Positions 1 to 6,053 of a stretch of 7,879 nt of DNA are shown one piece after another (position 1 is the first letter of the stretch; the number at the start of each line of letters is the position of its first letter). Both the position numbers and the translations under genes were made by a program. A model generated the notes under the pieces. The model was not told where the DNA came from, ran no database searches, and was given only the letters and a program-made list of their open reading frames with translations. The stretch covers positions 789-8,667 of the forward strand of contig DOZQ01000201.1 of the NCBI GenBank assembly GCA_003517915.1, in the 5' to 3' direction. The stretch comes from Oscillospiraceae bacterium (GTDB taxonomy: Bacteria > Bacillota > Clostridia > Oscillospirales > Acutalibacteraceae).

Positions 1-15
1 GGTTTTGAAATGGTT

Positions 16-61
16 CTAGTATAGGAAACCCAGCGAATTATTCACTTTGCAGACTCCTTTT
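16..61 (-). other. Ribosome-binding site and very short GTG-started reading frame after vanT
   Basis: Reading leftward from the vanT stop there is a strong Shine-Dalgarno sequence, AAAAGGAG (61-54). After 8 bases comes a GTG (45-43), which opens the frame MNNSLGFLY and stops at TAG (18-16). The spacing is ideal, so this looks like the start of a further cluster gene. The frame is only nine codons long, which suggests either a remnant interrupted by mutation or rearrangement, or chance. One speculative idea is a former gene for the missing VanT membrane domain, but nothing in nine residues supports that. Nothing else is visible in 1-75. Confidence 0.25.
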
Positions 62-75
62 CAGATGATTTTTCA

Positions 76-1224
76 CTAATTCTTGGCGGCGATTTTCAGC
101 CTGCCGCCCATCCTGCTCAACAGTTCACTGGTTATGCTGTTTGCATTCTCCGCCACGGCCGCAGCACAAAGTTCGTCATTCCCGTCTTTTCCAATAAGCG
201 TTGCAATATCGCCCGCACAAACGTTATCAATATCGGTAATGTCAACCGCAAGATAATCCATGCAAATTTTGCCGACTACAGGCGCTCTTTGCCCGCCTAT
301 TAAGACTGCGCTATTATTGCAGGACAGATTCCTCGGAAATCCGTCGGCAAATCCAATGGAAATAATTGCTATCCGGCTGTTTTTTTCGGTAATAAAACTT
401 CTTCCATATCCCACGCTTTCGCCGCATTTTACTTGTCTGATAAGAATGATTTTCGATTTCAGGGACAAAACAGGACGCAAATCAAGCCGCAGTTTTGTTG
501 CATTCATCGGTGAGCTTAATATGCCATATAAAGCTACACCCGCTCTGATATAATCGCAGTTAAGCTCGGGATAATTCAAAAAGCCATAGCTGCTTTGAAT
601 ATGCGTTTTGGGGATTTTGATCCCGCGTTCTTTCAGACCGTCAAGTGAACTGTAAAACCGCCGGATTTGCGTATGTGTAAAGTCAATATCCTGCGCGGCG
701 AGACTGTCTGAAACACACAAATGAGTATAAATCCCGCTGATTTCAATATGCCGTAGTGCGAAGGCTTTTGCAATTGCTTCGGTATCCGTGCTCTCAAAGC
801 CGAGCCGATGCATCCCGGTATCAATTTTAACGTGTGCCTTTATATTATAACCCTGCCCGTTTAGCGCTGCAGCATAGTCATAGTCAATCAGCGTTTGCGT
901 CAGCTTATATTTATGTAGCTCCCTTGTCTGGGCGGGACTTGTAAAACCGAGGATTAGAATCTCACCCGTAATGCCATGACGACGCAGCTCGATGCCTTCA
1001 TCAATGCTGGCTACGGCAAACGCTTTCACACCCATTCGGTTTATGCATTCGGAGATTTGTAAGGCTCCGTGACCGTATGCGTTGGCTTTTACCACAGCCA
1101 TTAAATCACAGCCCTGCGGCATTGCGCTTTTAAGGGTTTTCACATTATGTTTTAAGTTATTCAAATTAATTTCTATCCAGGCACCGTCTGTCTCAGCAGC
1201 GCGGAGGTTAGCTTTTTTCATCAT
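76..1224 (-). CDS. vanT: VanT-type serine/alanine racemase, racemase domain only (VanTr-like)
   Basis: This is a PLP-dependent amino-acid racemase of the alanine racemase fold, expected to make D-Ser (and D-Ala) for the VanG ligase. Visible landmarks are the PLP lysine K46 in AVVKANAYGHG, K133 and R140 in VKIDTGMHRLGF, H169 (THLC), R227 in YIRAGVALYG, the catalytic tyrosine Y273 in VGYGRSF, and C321-M322 in KICMDY. The C-terminal segment SITSELLSRMGGRL resembles VanT rather than housekeeping Alr, which has a TINYE-type motif there. At 382 aa it lacks the roughly 300-residue N-terminal membrane domain of classical VanT (about 700 aa), so it should be cytosolic, like VanTr of the split vanL system. 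Residue S366 sits where VanT normally has Asn and Alr has Tyr, so true serine activity is uncertain. The ATG-ATG start follows TGGAG and overlaps the end of vanXY by 17 bases, so translation is probably coupled. An ordinary alr recruited to the cluster is the main alternative. Confidence 0.9.
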   Translation of the reverse strand: MMKKANLRAAETDGAWIEINLNNLKHNVKTLKSAMPQGCDLMAVVKANAYGHGALQISECINRMGVKAFAVASIDEGIELRRHGITGEILILGFTSPAQTRELHKYKLTQTLIDYDYAAALNGQGYNIKAHVKIDTGMHRLGFESTDTEAIAKAFALRHIEISGIYTHLCVSDSLAAQDIDFTHTQIRRFYSSLDGLKERGIKIPKTHIQSSYGFLNYPELNCDYIRAGVALYGILSSPMNATKLRLDLRPVLSLKSKIILIRQVKCGESVGYGRSFITEKNSRIAIISIGFADGFPRNLSCNNSAVLIGGQRAPVVGKICMDYLAVDITDIDNVCAGDIATLIGKDGNDELCAAAVAENANSITSELLSRMGGRLKIAAKN

Positions 1225-1978
1225 TGCTTCTCCAGACGGTCACAATAAAACCATCTACGTTATTCCCGGATACCTGGCACAATGTTTTTTTCGGCACTGT
1301 AATTGTCACGGCCTCTGATTTATCCGCCGCCACATAAAAAATCTCGATGGTTTTTCTGTTTTTGCAGACACGTAAATGATTTCCGTCACGCGTATACCGT
1401 TTAATAAAATCAATGTACTCTTCCAAAACAAGTGACTTTTCTTTCATAATTTCCGAATGAGGATATCCGACATAGCGAAAATGCCAGGGTTCGTGCGCAA
1501 TCCCTGTTATGTGCTCTTTTTTATTTGGATAGCGCTCTATAAAGCCATAATCAGGCGCGATTTTACGAAACGCGTTACAAATACCCTCATAAGGGAAATC
1601 GGGGCGGATAAAATCAATGTTTTCTTTATTAAGTCCTAAATCAATAGCAAGCCCCGTTTGATGCTCACTATGGTGTGGAGGTGCAACGAATTTTCGGGTG
1701 AACTCTTCGCCGTTATCCTTCAGCGAACCGTCGTATATTGATTTTTGTTCAGCCGCTGAGCGATATCCGCTGACGGGAACGATTGCGCTTCCCGCCGAGA
1801 TTTCATCTAATATAATCCGAAGTGCGTTTGCCGCGTCACGTCTTAAAAGAACACCAGGAAGCTGTGTATCGGCAGGAATTAAATCCATTGATGTGCCGCT
1901 GCGTATCCGGTGGCGCAAGTTAACAAGCAGCAGATTTCCGCTGTAAATTTTGTCTTTGCTAAATTTAATCGTATTCAT
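1208..1978 (-). CDS. vanXY: VanXY bifunctional D,D-dipeptidase/D,D-carboxypeptidase
   Basis: This zinc peptidase of the VanY/VanX (M15) family is expected to hydrolyse D-Ala-D-Ala and to remove the terminal D-Ala from pentapeptide precursors, sparing D-Ala-D-Ser ends. The 256-aa protein contains SGYRS (R72), the zinc motif SEHQTGLAID with H106 and D113, and EPWHFRYVG with the general base E163 and zinc ligand H166. No signal peptide or membrane segment is visible, which fits cytoplasmic VanXY rather than membrane-anchored VanY. The length matches VanXY of vanC/G clusters (about 250 aa). After the catalytic domain there is a C-terminal tail from about residue 195 without obvious catalytic motifs. 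The ATG start overlaps the vanG stop as ATGA, and the 3' end overlaps vanT, so all three are probably translated in a coupled way. There is only a weak ribosome site of its own, which fits coupling. The family call is firm; the dual activity is inferred from context and cytosolic form. Confidence 0.92.
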   Translation of the reverse strand: MNTIKFSKDKIYSGNLLLVNLRHRIRSGTSMDLIPADTQLPGVLLRRDAANALRIILDEISAGSAIVPVSGYRSAAEQKSIYDGSLKDNGEEFTRKFVAPPHHSEHQTGLAIDLGLNKENIDFIRPDFPYEGICNAFRKIAPDYGFIERYPNKKEHITGIAHEPWHFRYVGYPHSEIMKEKSLVLEEYIDFIKRYTRDGNHLRVCKNRKTIEIFYVAADKSEAVTITVPKKTLCQVSGNNVDGFIVTVWRSNDEKS

Positions 1979-3027
1979 TTTTCTGTGTATAACCCAATCA
2001 GCTTGTCCAGCATGTCCGAAAAAGACAACCCGATTCCTTTCATCATATTTGGAAAACGACTGTGGGAGGTAAATCCAGGGATTGTATTTACTTCATTAAA
2101 CACAATTTCGCCTGATGGAGTTAAAAACATATCTACTCTGGCAAATCCGGAACAGCCAAGCGATTTATAGATTTTCTTTGCCGTTTCCTGTATACGATTC
2201 TCACAGTCGGCATCAATGCGGGCAGGCATGTGAATTCTTGACAATTCCGGAGTATATTTTTCATTATAATCGAGAAATCCGCTTGGTATCTCAATTTCAT
2301 CAACTCTTCCAACGGTAAGCGTATCCTTGCCGAGTATAGCGCAGCCCACTTCAAAACCGTCGACAGATTCTTCGACAATGACCCTGATGTCATATTCAAA
2401 CGCCAGTTTCACAGCATCGCGGAGATATTTTTTCTCAGATACTTTTGTAATTCCAAAAGATGAACCCGCGCGAACGGGCTTCACAAAAAGCGGATAAACT
2501 AGATTTGCCGCGATTTCTGAAAAGGCGGATTCTATTTCAAAGCATTGAAAAGTGACCGCTTTCGGCACGGATATTCCCGCCAGACAGACAAGCTTATGCG
2601 CTTTGTCCTTGTCCATGCAAAGAGCCGAAGAGAGCATGTCGCAGCCGACAACAGGGATTCCCGCCAATTCAAACATGCCCTGTAATGTTCCGTCTTCCCC
2701 ATTCTTTCCATGTAACACGGGAAACGCCAAGTCTATTTTGACAGCGTTATATTTATCTTCATAAAGCTCTAAAAATCCCCTTACGCGGCGGCTTTGGGAA
2801 ACGGCGACGGGATACAGGTTTTGTGTATCCTTATTCCAAGTGCCGTTTGAGATTTTTTCATATTCTCCCGTAAAGTGATACCATTCACCGTCTCTGGTGA
2901 TCCCAATGGGGATAATCTCATATTTTTCTTCGTTGATATTTTGAAAAACCGCAAATGCCGAGTGCAGCGACACTTCATACTCCGGCGAATTTCCTCCAAA
3001 AATAACCGCTATCTTTTTTCTACACAT
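1975..3027 (-). CDS. vanG: VanG-type D-alanine--D-serine ligase
   Basis: This ATP-grasp ligase joins D-Ala to D-Ser, producing precursors with low vancomycin affinity. The 350-aa protein starts MCRKKIAVIFGGNSPEYEVS, the Ddl-family N-terminus. It continues with LHGKNGEDGTLQG (about 106-117), the ATP-binding stretch FVKPVRAGSSFGITKV (about 181-196), RVDMFL (about 297-302) and NEVNTIPGFTSHSRFP (about 311-326). The specificity loop is short and of the EKY type (GFLDYNEKYT, about 250-259), unlike the longer His-containing loop of D-Ala-D-Lac ligases such as VanA. F251 and R324 fall at about the positions reported for D-Ser-specific ligases (recalled, not aligned by computation). The neighbours vanXY and vanT support D-Ser. 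The ATG at 3027 is chosen over an in-frame GTG at 3036 because AAGGGG (3041-3036) lies 8 bases before the ATG, while the GTG overlaps that ribosome site. One base separates it from the vanW stop. A plain Ddl is possible but unlikely here. Confidence 0.93.
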   Translation of the reverse strand: MCRKKIAVIFGGNSPEYEVSLHSAFAVFQNINEEKYEIIPIGITRDGEWYHFTGEYEKISNGTWNKDTQNLYPVAVSQSRRVRGFLELYEDKYNAVKIDLAFPVLHGKNGEDGTLQGMFELAGIPVVGCDMLSSALCMDKDKAHKLVCLAGISVPKAVTFQCFEIESAFSEIAANLVYPLFVKPVRAGSSFGITKVSEKKYLRDAVKLAFEYDIRVIVEESVDGFEVGCAILGKDTLTVGRVDEIEIPSGFLDYNEKYTPELSRIHMPARIDADCENRIQETAKKIYKSLGCSGFARVDMFLTPSGEIVFNEVNTIPGFTSHSRFPNMMKGIGLSFSDMLDKLIGLYTEK

Positions 3028-3028
3028 A

Positions 3029-3853
3029 TTATGCACCCCTTTTTTCTATGTTAATATCTTCTGAAAGCTTATAAGCGATTTCACATTCATTGACGTACAA
3101 TTCCTTTATAATTTTATTGCAGGATTCTTTGTCTGTCTCCAAGCGGCAGACAGATGCCAGCTGATAAACGGCATCGCCCTGTTTGCGGTAGGAAACCGGC
3201 GGATTAAATACCGAATAACTGGTATTCACAGGGTCTTTTGACAAGATGCGGCCGTAGATAAATTTACCTTCAAAGCTGATTTCAATTTGAAAGGTATTGT
3301 CTGTTTCGTTGCGCGCTTTCAAATCCAGCCACCCTTCGCTTACAGTAGCGTCGGTTCCGCAGGGTAACCCATCTGCGGCCGGCGGTAAAAATTGAACGGC
3401 GTGTGCGTGGCGTTCGGTCACCGTAAGCGGCGTGTGAAGAAAAAGCCAGAACAGCATGTTGCTTAGTTGGCACAGCCCCCCTCCGTAAGAAGCTGTTATT
3501 TTACCGTCGGCAAGATTTAAGCCTTTTTTATAAGGCTCATATTTATCGGCCTGCCGCACAAGCTGCCAAAAGGAAAAAGTTTCACCCGGTTTGATCAAAA
3601 CCCGGTCTATTGTATTTGCCGCAAGATTCAGATTGTGCACTTTCCCTATTTGATAGTTCATATCAAAACCGCTGTTTTCGTTCAGCATAAGCGATGAGGT
3701 TTCAAACACAATGCCCGGCAGTAATCCCTCAGAAATTTTTTTCGCGTACTTGTTCCCGTCAAGCCGCATTTTCAAATAAAACAGTTTTTTTCTCTGCCAT
3801 TTACGAAGGGGAAGCAAGAAGGGGAATATTTGCGTTAATCTTTTTCGCGCCAT
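3029..3853 (-). CDS. vanW: VanW family protein
   Basis: VanW is an accessory protein of vanB and vanG clusters whose biochemical role is not established. The 274-aa length matches VanW of vanB operons (about 275 aa). The VanW domain is clear: RVLIKPGETFSFWQLV (about 84-99), then GLNLADGKITASYGGGLCQLSN (about 111-132) with the conserved GGGLCQLS core and C128, then the ERHAHAVQFLPP block (about 147-158) with H149 and H151. The N-terminus is basic (RKR, RKWQRKK) with only a short hydrophobic patch, so there is no convincing signal peptide or membrane anchor. The ATG at 3853 has the ribosome site AGGAGT (3866-3861) 7 bases upstream. It is the first gene after the vanS-vanW hairpin and so probably the first resistance gene of its transcript, in the slot where classical vanG operons have vanY then vanW. 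No vanY lies here. Confidence 0.9.
   Translation of the reverse strand: MARKRLTQIFPFLLPLRKWQRKKLFYLKMRLDGNKYAKKISEGLLPGIVFETSSLMLNENSGFDMNYQIGKVHNLNLAANTIDRVLIKPGETFSFWQLVRQADKYEPYKKGLNLADGKITASYGGGLCQLSNMLFWLFLHTPLTVTERHAHAVQFLPPAADGLPCGTDATVSEGWLDLKARNETDNTFQIEISFEGKFIYGRILSKDPVNTSYSVFNPPVSYRKQGDAVYQLASVCRLETDKESCNKIIKELYVNECEIAYKLSEDINIEKRGA
3036..3041 (-). promoter_or_regulatory. Ribosome-binding site that sets the vanG start
   Basis: AAGGGG lies inside the last codons of vanW, 8 bases upstream of the ATG at 3027. It overlaps the alternative GTG at 3036-3034, which therefore has no usable ribosome site of its own. Confidence 0.6.
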
Positions 3854-3890
3854 AAAGCTTACTCCTTTTTGTCAATTTGCTATATTGCTA

Positions 3891-3919
3891 TATATAAAAC
3901 AGCACTCCTGCTTTGACAC
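3891..3919 (-). promoter_or_regulatory. Candidate promoter for vanW-vanG-vanXY-vanT
   Basis: On the minus strand GTGTCA (3919-3914) and TATATA (3896-3891) are 17 bases apart, a fair match to sigma-70 boxes, giving a start near 3884 and a leader of about 30 bases before vanW. The -35 box lies within the dyad TTTGATAC-N7-GTGTCAAA (3934-3912), which could be a VanR site. Two tandem copies of TGCTATAT (plus strand, 3878-3885 and 3886-3893) lie just downstream. The promoter overlaps the terminator hairpin, so the two readings compete. In known vanG systems the resistance genes have their own inducible promoter, which supports this by analogy only. Confidence 0.4.
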
Positions 3920-3951
3920 GATAATTGTATCAAAATAGGGAGTGCTGTTTT
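3896..3951. terminator. Long nested hairpin between vanS and vanW, probable (bidirectional) terminator
   Basis: A perfect 13-base-pair inverted repeat, AAAACAGCACTCC (3896-3908) with GGAGTGCTGTTTT (3939-3951), encloses a second dyad, TTTGACAC (3912-3919) with GTATCAAA (3927-3934), 7 of 8 paired plus one G-U in minus-strand RNA. On the plus strand the stem ends in a run of five T; on the minus strand it ends in TTTT then ATATAT. It lies about 22 bases past the vanS stop, as expected for the end of a vanRS transcript. It could instead act as an attenuator for read-through into the resistance genes. Confidence 0.7.
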
Positions 3952-3973
3952 TCCGTTCATCCCGACGGATTTT

Positions 3974-5110
3974 TTAAATTTTCAAGCGAAAATCCTTACG
4001 ATTTTCCCACGAAAGCGGCAGCGTCACACAAAATTCTATTAGTTCATTTTCGCTGCTTGCCGTAATTGTTCCATGATGGAGAGTTATGATTTCTTTGGCA
4101 ATGGCAAGCCCAAGACCAGCTCCACCTCTGTTTGTTCCCCGGGCGGTATCAAGCCGGTAAAACTGTTCAAATATCCTGCCGAGCTTTTCATGGGGAATAT
4201 TGTCGCCGTGGTTCGTGAATTTAACGGTGGTTTCCGTGTTATTTTGCAGGACGGTAATTTCAATAACACTGTTTTCAAAGCTGTAAAACACGGCGTTTCT
4301 CAGCAGATTATCAAATACGCGCTGCAGCTTGTTTACATCGCACTTTATCATAACATCCGGCGCGGCATTCAAAATACACTCAAGTCCTTTATCCGATAGT
4401 ATCCCTTTAAATTCAAACGAAAGCTGCTCAAGCAGCCGGGTCAAGTTCACCCTGCTGTACTGCAGTTCAATATTTGAAAGATTAAACCGCGTAATTTCAA
4501 AAAACTCGTTGATCAGTTCTTCGAGGCGTTCGGCCTTGGTTAATGAAACAGACAAATATTTTTCTCTTAATTCCTCTGAAATCTGCCCTTCATCACGCAA
4601 CAGCGTTAAATAGCCTATGACAGAGGTCAGAGGAGTTTTTAAATCGTGAGCCAGATAAACAATCAAATCGTTTTTACGCTGTTCCGCTTCTTTTGCCAAT
4701 CTTGCGTTTTGAAAAGCCGTATCTCTAACCTGATTTAGCTCATCCTGAACGCTTTTCATAGCGTCAGAAAGAATAATAGGGTCATTCGTGGGGATGGCAA
4801 GTTTTTCGGAAGCGGAAATAACCTCGTCAAGATATCTAAGCGGCCGCCCCATAAAACGATAGGTAATAATCGCCCATCCCGCTATGAGCGGTAGAGCCAA
4901 AAAAACAAGAATATAATCCTTGACGAATTTTAAAATTTGGTAAAGCGGATCGTCTGGCTGCCATATAAACATCGAAATGAATTGCTGGGCTAACAAAGCA
5001 AGAAGAAGAAAACCGACAATAAAGCCCGTAAGAGTCAAAAGATATTGCAGCGAAATCCGCTGGGTTATACGGTTTTTATAATTGCCTCTGGCCTTTGTTT
5101 TTTCATTCAA
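3974..5110 (-). CDS. vanS: VanS-type sensor histidine kinase
   Basis: This membrane sensor kinase is the expected glycopeptide sensor that phosphorylates VanR. Two membrane segments are visible (about residues 25-50 and 70-90, numbered from the longest possible start), with a short loop of about 20 residues (MFIWQPDDPLYQ) between them, so there is little extracellular sensing domain. A HAMP-like linker and coiled region follow. The dimerisation motif is YLAHDLKTPLTSVIGYL with phospho-acceptor H159. ATP-binding boxes are N (NLLRNAVFYS, N276), G1 (NHGDNIP), F (FEQFYRLD) and G2 (GGAGLGLAIAK). No ATG fits the frame. The TTG at 5110 is chosen because GGGGAG lies 12 bases upstream; another TTG at 5122 directly abuts that site and is unlikely. 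The gene overlaps the vanR stop by 8 bases, so translation is coupled. The assignment as VanS rests on family plus position beside vanR and vanWG-XY-T. Confidence 0.88.
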   Translation of the reverse strand: MNEKTKARGNYKNRITQRISLQYLLTLTGFIVGFLLLALLAQQFISMFIWQPDDPLYQILKFVKDYILVFLALPLIAGWAIITYRFMGRPLRYLDEVISASEKLAIPTNDPIILSDAMKSVQDELNQVRDTAFQNARLAKEAEQRKNDLIVYLAHDLKTPLTSVIGYLTLLRDEGQISEELREKYLSVSLTKAERLEELINEFFEITRFNLSNIELQYSRVNLTRLLEQLSFEFKGILSDKGLECILNAAPDVMIKCDVNKLQRVFDNLLRNAVFYSFENSVIEITVLQNNTETTVKFTNHGDNIPHEKLGRIFEQFYRLDTARGTNRGGAGLGLAIAKEIITLHHGTITASSENELIEFCVTLPLSWENRKDFRLKI

Positions 5111-5801
5111 TTGTGTAACCAACTCCCCATACGGTTTTTACGAATTTGGGATTTTTCGCGGGTTCGCAGAGTTTATCGCGCAGTCTGCCGATATGAGCCA
5201 TAACTGTATTGTTATTGTCAAGATATTTTTCACCCCATACCGCTTCAAACAATTCTTCTGACGAGACAACCTTCCCTTTGTGGTCGCATAAATACCAGAG
5301 GATAGAAAACTCTATTGGGGTAAGCGTAATTTCTTTTCCAAATAAACTGCATTTATGTGTTTCCCTGTTAATCATCAGCCCTCTGATATCATATTCGCGA
5401 ACGGCTGCCTGTACGATATTCTGATTACTATTATATTTTACATATCGGCGAAGCTGTGTTTTTACCCTTGCAATCACCTCCAAGGGATTAAACGGTTTTG
5501 TTATATAATCGTCGGCTCCAATGGTAAGACCCATAATTTTATCCATATCCTCAAGCTTTGCGGTAAGCATAATAATCGGATAAAAGTGTTTTTCGCGGAT
5601 TTTTTGACAGATATGAAACCCATCAATATCGGGAAGCATCACATCCAATATAGCCAAGTCTAACTCTGTTTCTTCAATACATTTCAAAGCGTCTGTTCCG
5701 TTATAAAACTTATGCACTGTATATCCGTCATTTTTAAGATAGACTTCTAATAAATCAGTTATTTCTTTTTCGTCATCTACAATCAGAATGCGTTCATTCA
5801 T
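5103..5801 (-). CDS. vanR: VanR-type OmpR-family response regulator
   Basis: This DNA-binding response regulator is expected to activate the van promoters when phosphorylated by VanS. The receiver domain (about 1-115) has the acidic pair D9-D10 in ILIVDDEKE, phospho-acceptor D53 in LAILDVMLPDIDG, T80 in IIMLTAK and K102 in ADDYITKPF. The winged-helix domain (about 130-232) shows LTPIEFSILWYLCDHKGKVVS, the VWGEKYLDNNNTVMAHIGRLRDKL recognition region and the ending VKTVWGVGYTIE. The length of 232 aa is typical. The ATG at 5801 follows AAGGAGAA (5818-5811); the spacing from GGAG is 11 bases, slightly long. It overlaps vanS. The strong promoter candidate at 5954-5926 lies upstream, giving a leader of roughly 118 bases. 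No vanU-like small regulator precedes it, unlike enterococcal vanG. Confidence 0.9.
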   Translation of the reverse strand: MNERILIVDDEKEITDLLEVYLKNDGYTVHKFYNGTDALKCIEETELDLAILDVMLPDIDGFHICQKIREKHFYPIIMLTAKLEDMDKIMGLTIGADDYITKPFNPLEVIARVKTQLRRYVKYNSNQNIVQAAVREYDIRGLMINRETHKCSLFGKEITLTPIEFSILWYLCDHKGKVVSSEELFEAVWGEKYLDNNNTVMAHIGRLRDKLCEPAKNPKFVKTVWGVGYTIE

Positions 5802-5874
5802 AAAATTGCGTTCTCCTTAACCTAAATATGCTAGACTGCCTCCATCTGATCTTCTCAATGGGATTTTTAATTAT

Positions 5875-5905
5875 TATGTCTAAAATAATTATATAATTCG
5901 ACATA
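5875..5905. repeat. Dyad and AT palindrome in the vanR leader
   Basis: TATGTC (5875-5880) and GACATA (5900-5905) form a perfect 6-base inverted repeat separated by 19 bases. Between them, off-centre, lies the perfect 12-base palindrome AATTATATAATT (5887-5898). Both fall downstream of the proposed vanR transcription start, in a leader that holds no gene. They could be a regulator site or an RNA hairpin, or chance in AT-rich DNA. Confidence 0.3.
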
Positions 5906-5925
5906 GCTGAAGACGTATTTAAATT

Positions 5926-5954
5926 ATTATATCATACCAAGTCTGCCCATACAA
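5926..5954 (-). promoter_or_regulatory. Candidate vanRS promoter
   Basis: On the minus strand TTGTAT (5954-5949) and a perfect TATAAT (5931-5926) are separated by 17 bases. The expected start is near 5919, about 118 bases before the vanR ATG. The -10 box is consensus and the -35 box half-consensus, as often seen for activated promoters. It sits in the AT-rich 5802-6053 gap, in which no gene is visible on either strand. Confidence 0.6.
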
Positions 5955-5965
5955 TATTTGGGTAG
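5943..5965. promoter_or_regulatory. Inverted repeat overlapping the vanR -35 box, possible operator
   Basis: CTGCCCA (5943-5949) and TGGGTAG (5959-5965) form a dyad with 6 of 7 paired positions and a 9-base spacer. It covers the proposed -35 box of the vanR promoter. This placement suits a regulator such as VanR itself or the neighbouring response regulator. Binding is inferred from position only. Confidence 0.35.
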
Positions 5966-6053
5966 GCATACTAATCTGCAATTAAAAACAGTCCAATATC
6001 TACTATGGTGTCAGTTGTCATAATCTTAGAAACGCGAGGGCAGGATAACCTCT

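Noticed and set aside
2133..2399. Minus-strand frames inside vanG, vanW, vanS and the second kinase (for example 2133-2399 and 6362-6751)
   Set aside because: They are alternate-frame readings of genes with full family motifs. The one at 6362-6751 is rich in Trp, Cys and Arg, typical of a GC-rich out-of-frame reading.
1975..3027. Housekeeping D-Ala-D-Ala ligase or VanA/B-type D-Ala-D-Lac ligase
   Set aside because: The EKY-type short loop with Phe, and the adjacent vanXY and vanT without vanH or vanX, fit D-Ala-D-Ser. vanW alone is not diagnostic of vanB.
3861..3876. Perfect TTGACA just upstream of the vanW ribosome site as a -35 box
   Set aside because: The matching -10 position would fall at the vanW start codon and has no TATAAT-like sequence.
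5888..5893. Second TATAAT in the vanR leader as another promoter
   Set aside because: The hexamer 17 bases upstream is ACGTCT, not a -35 box, and the match arises from the AT palindrome.
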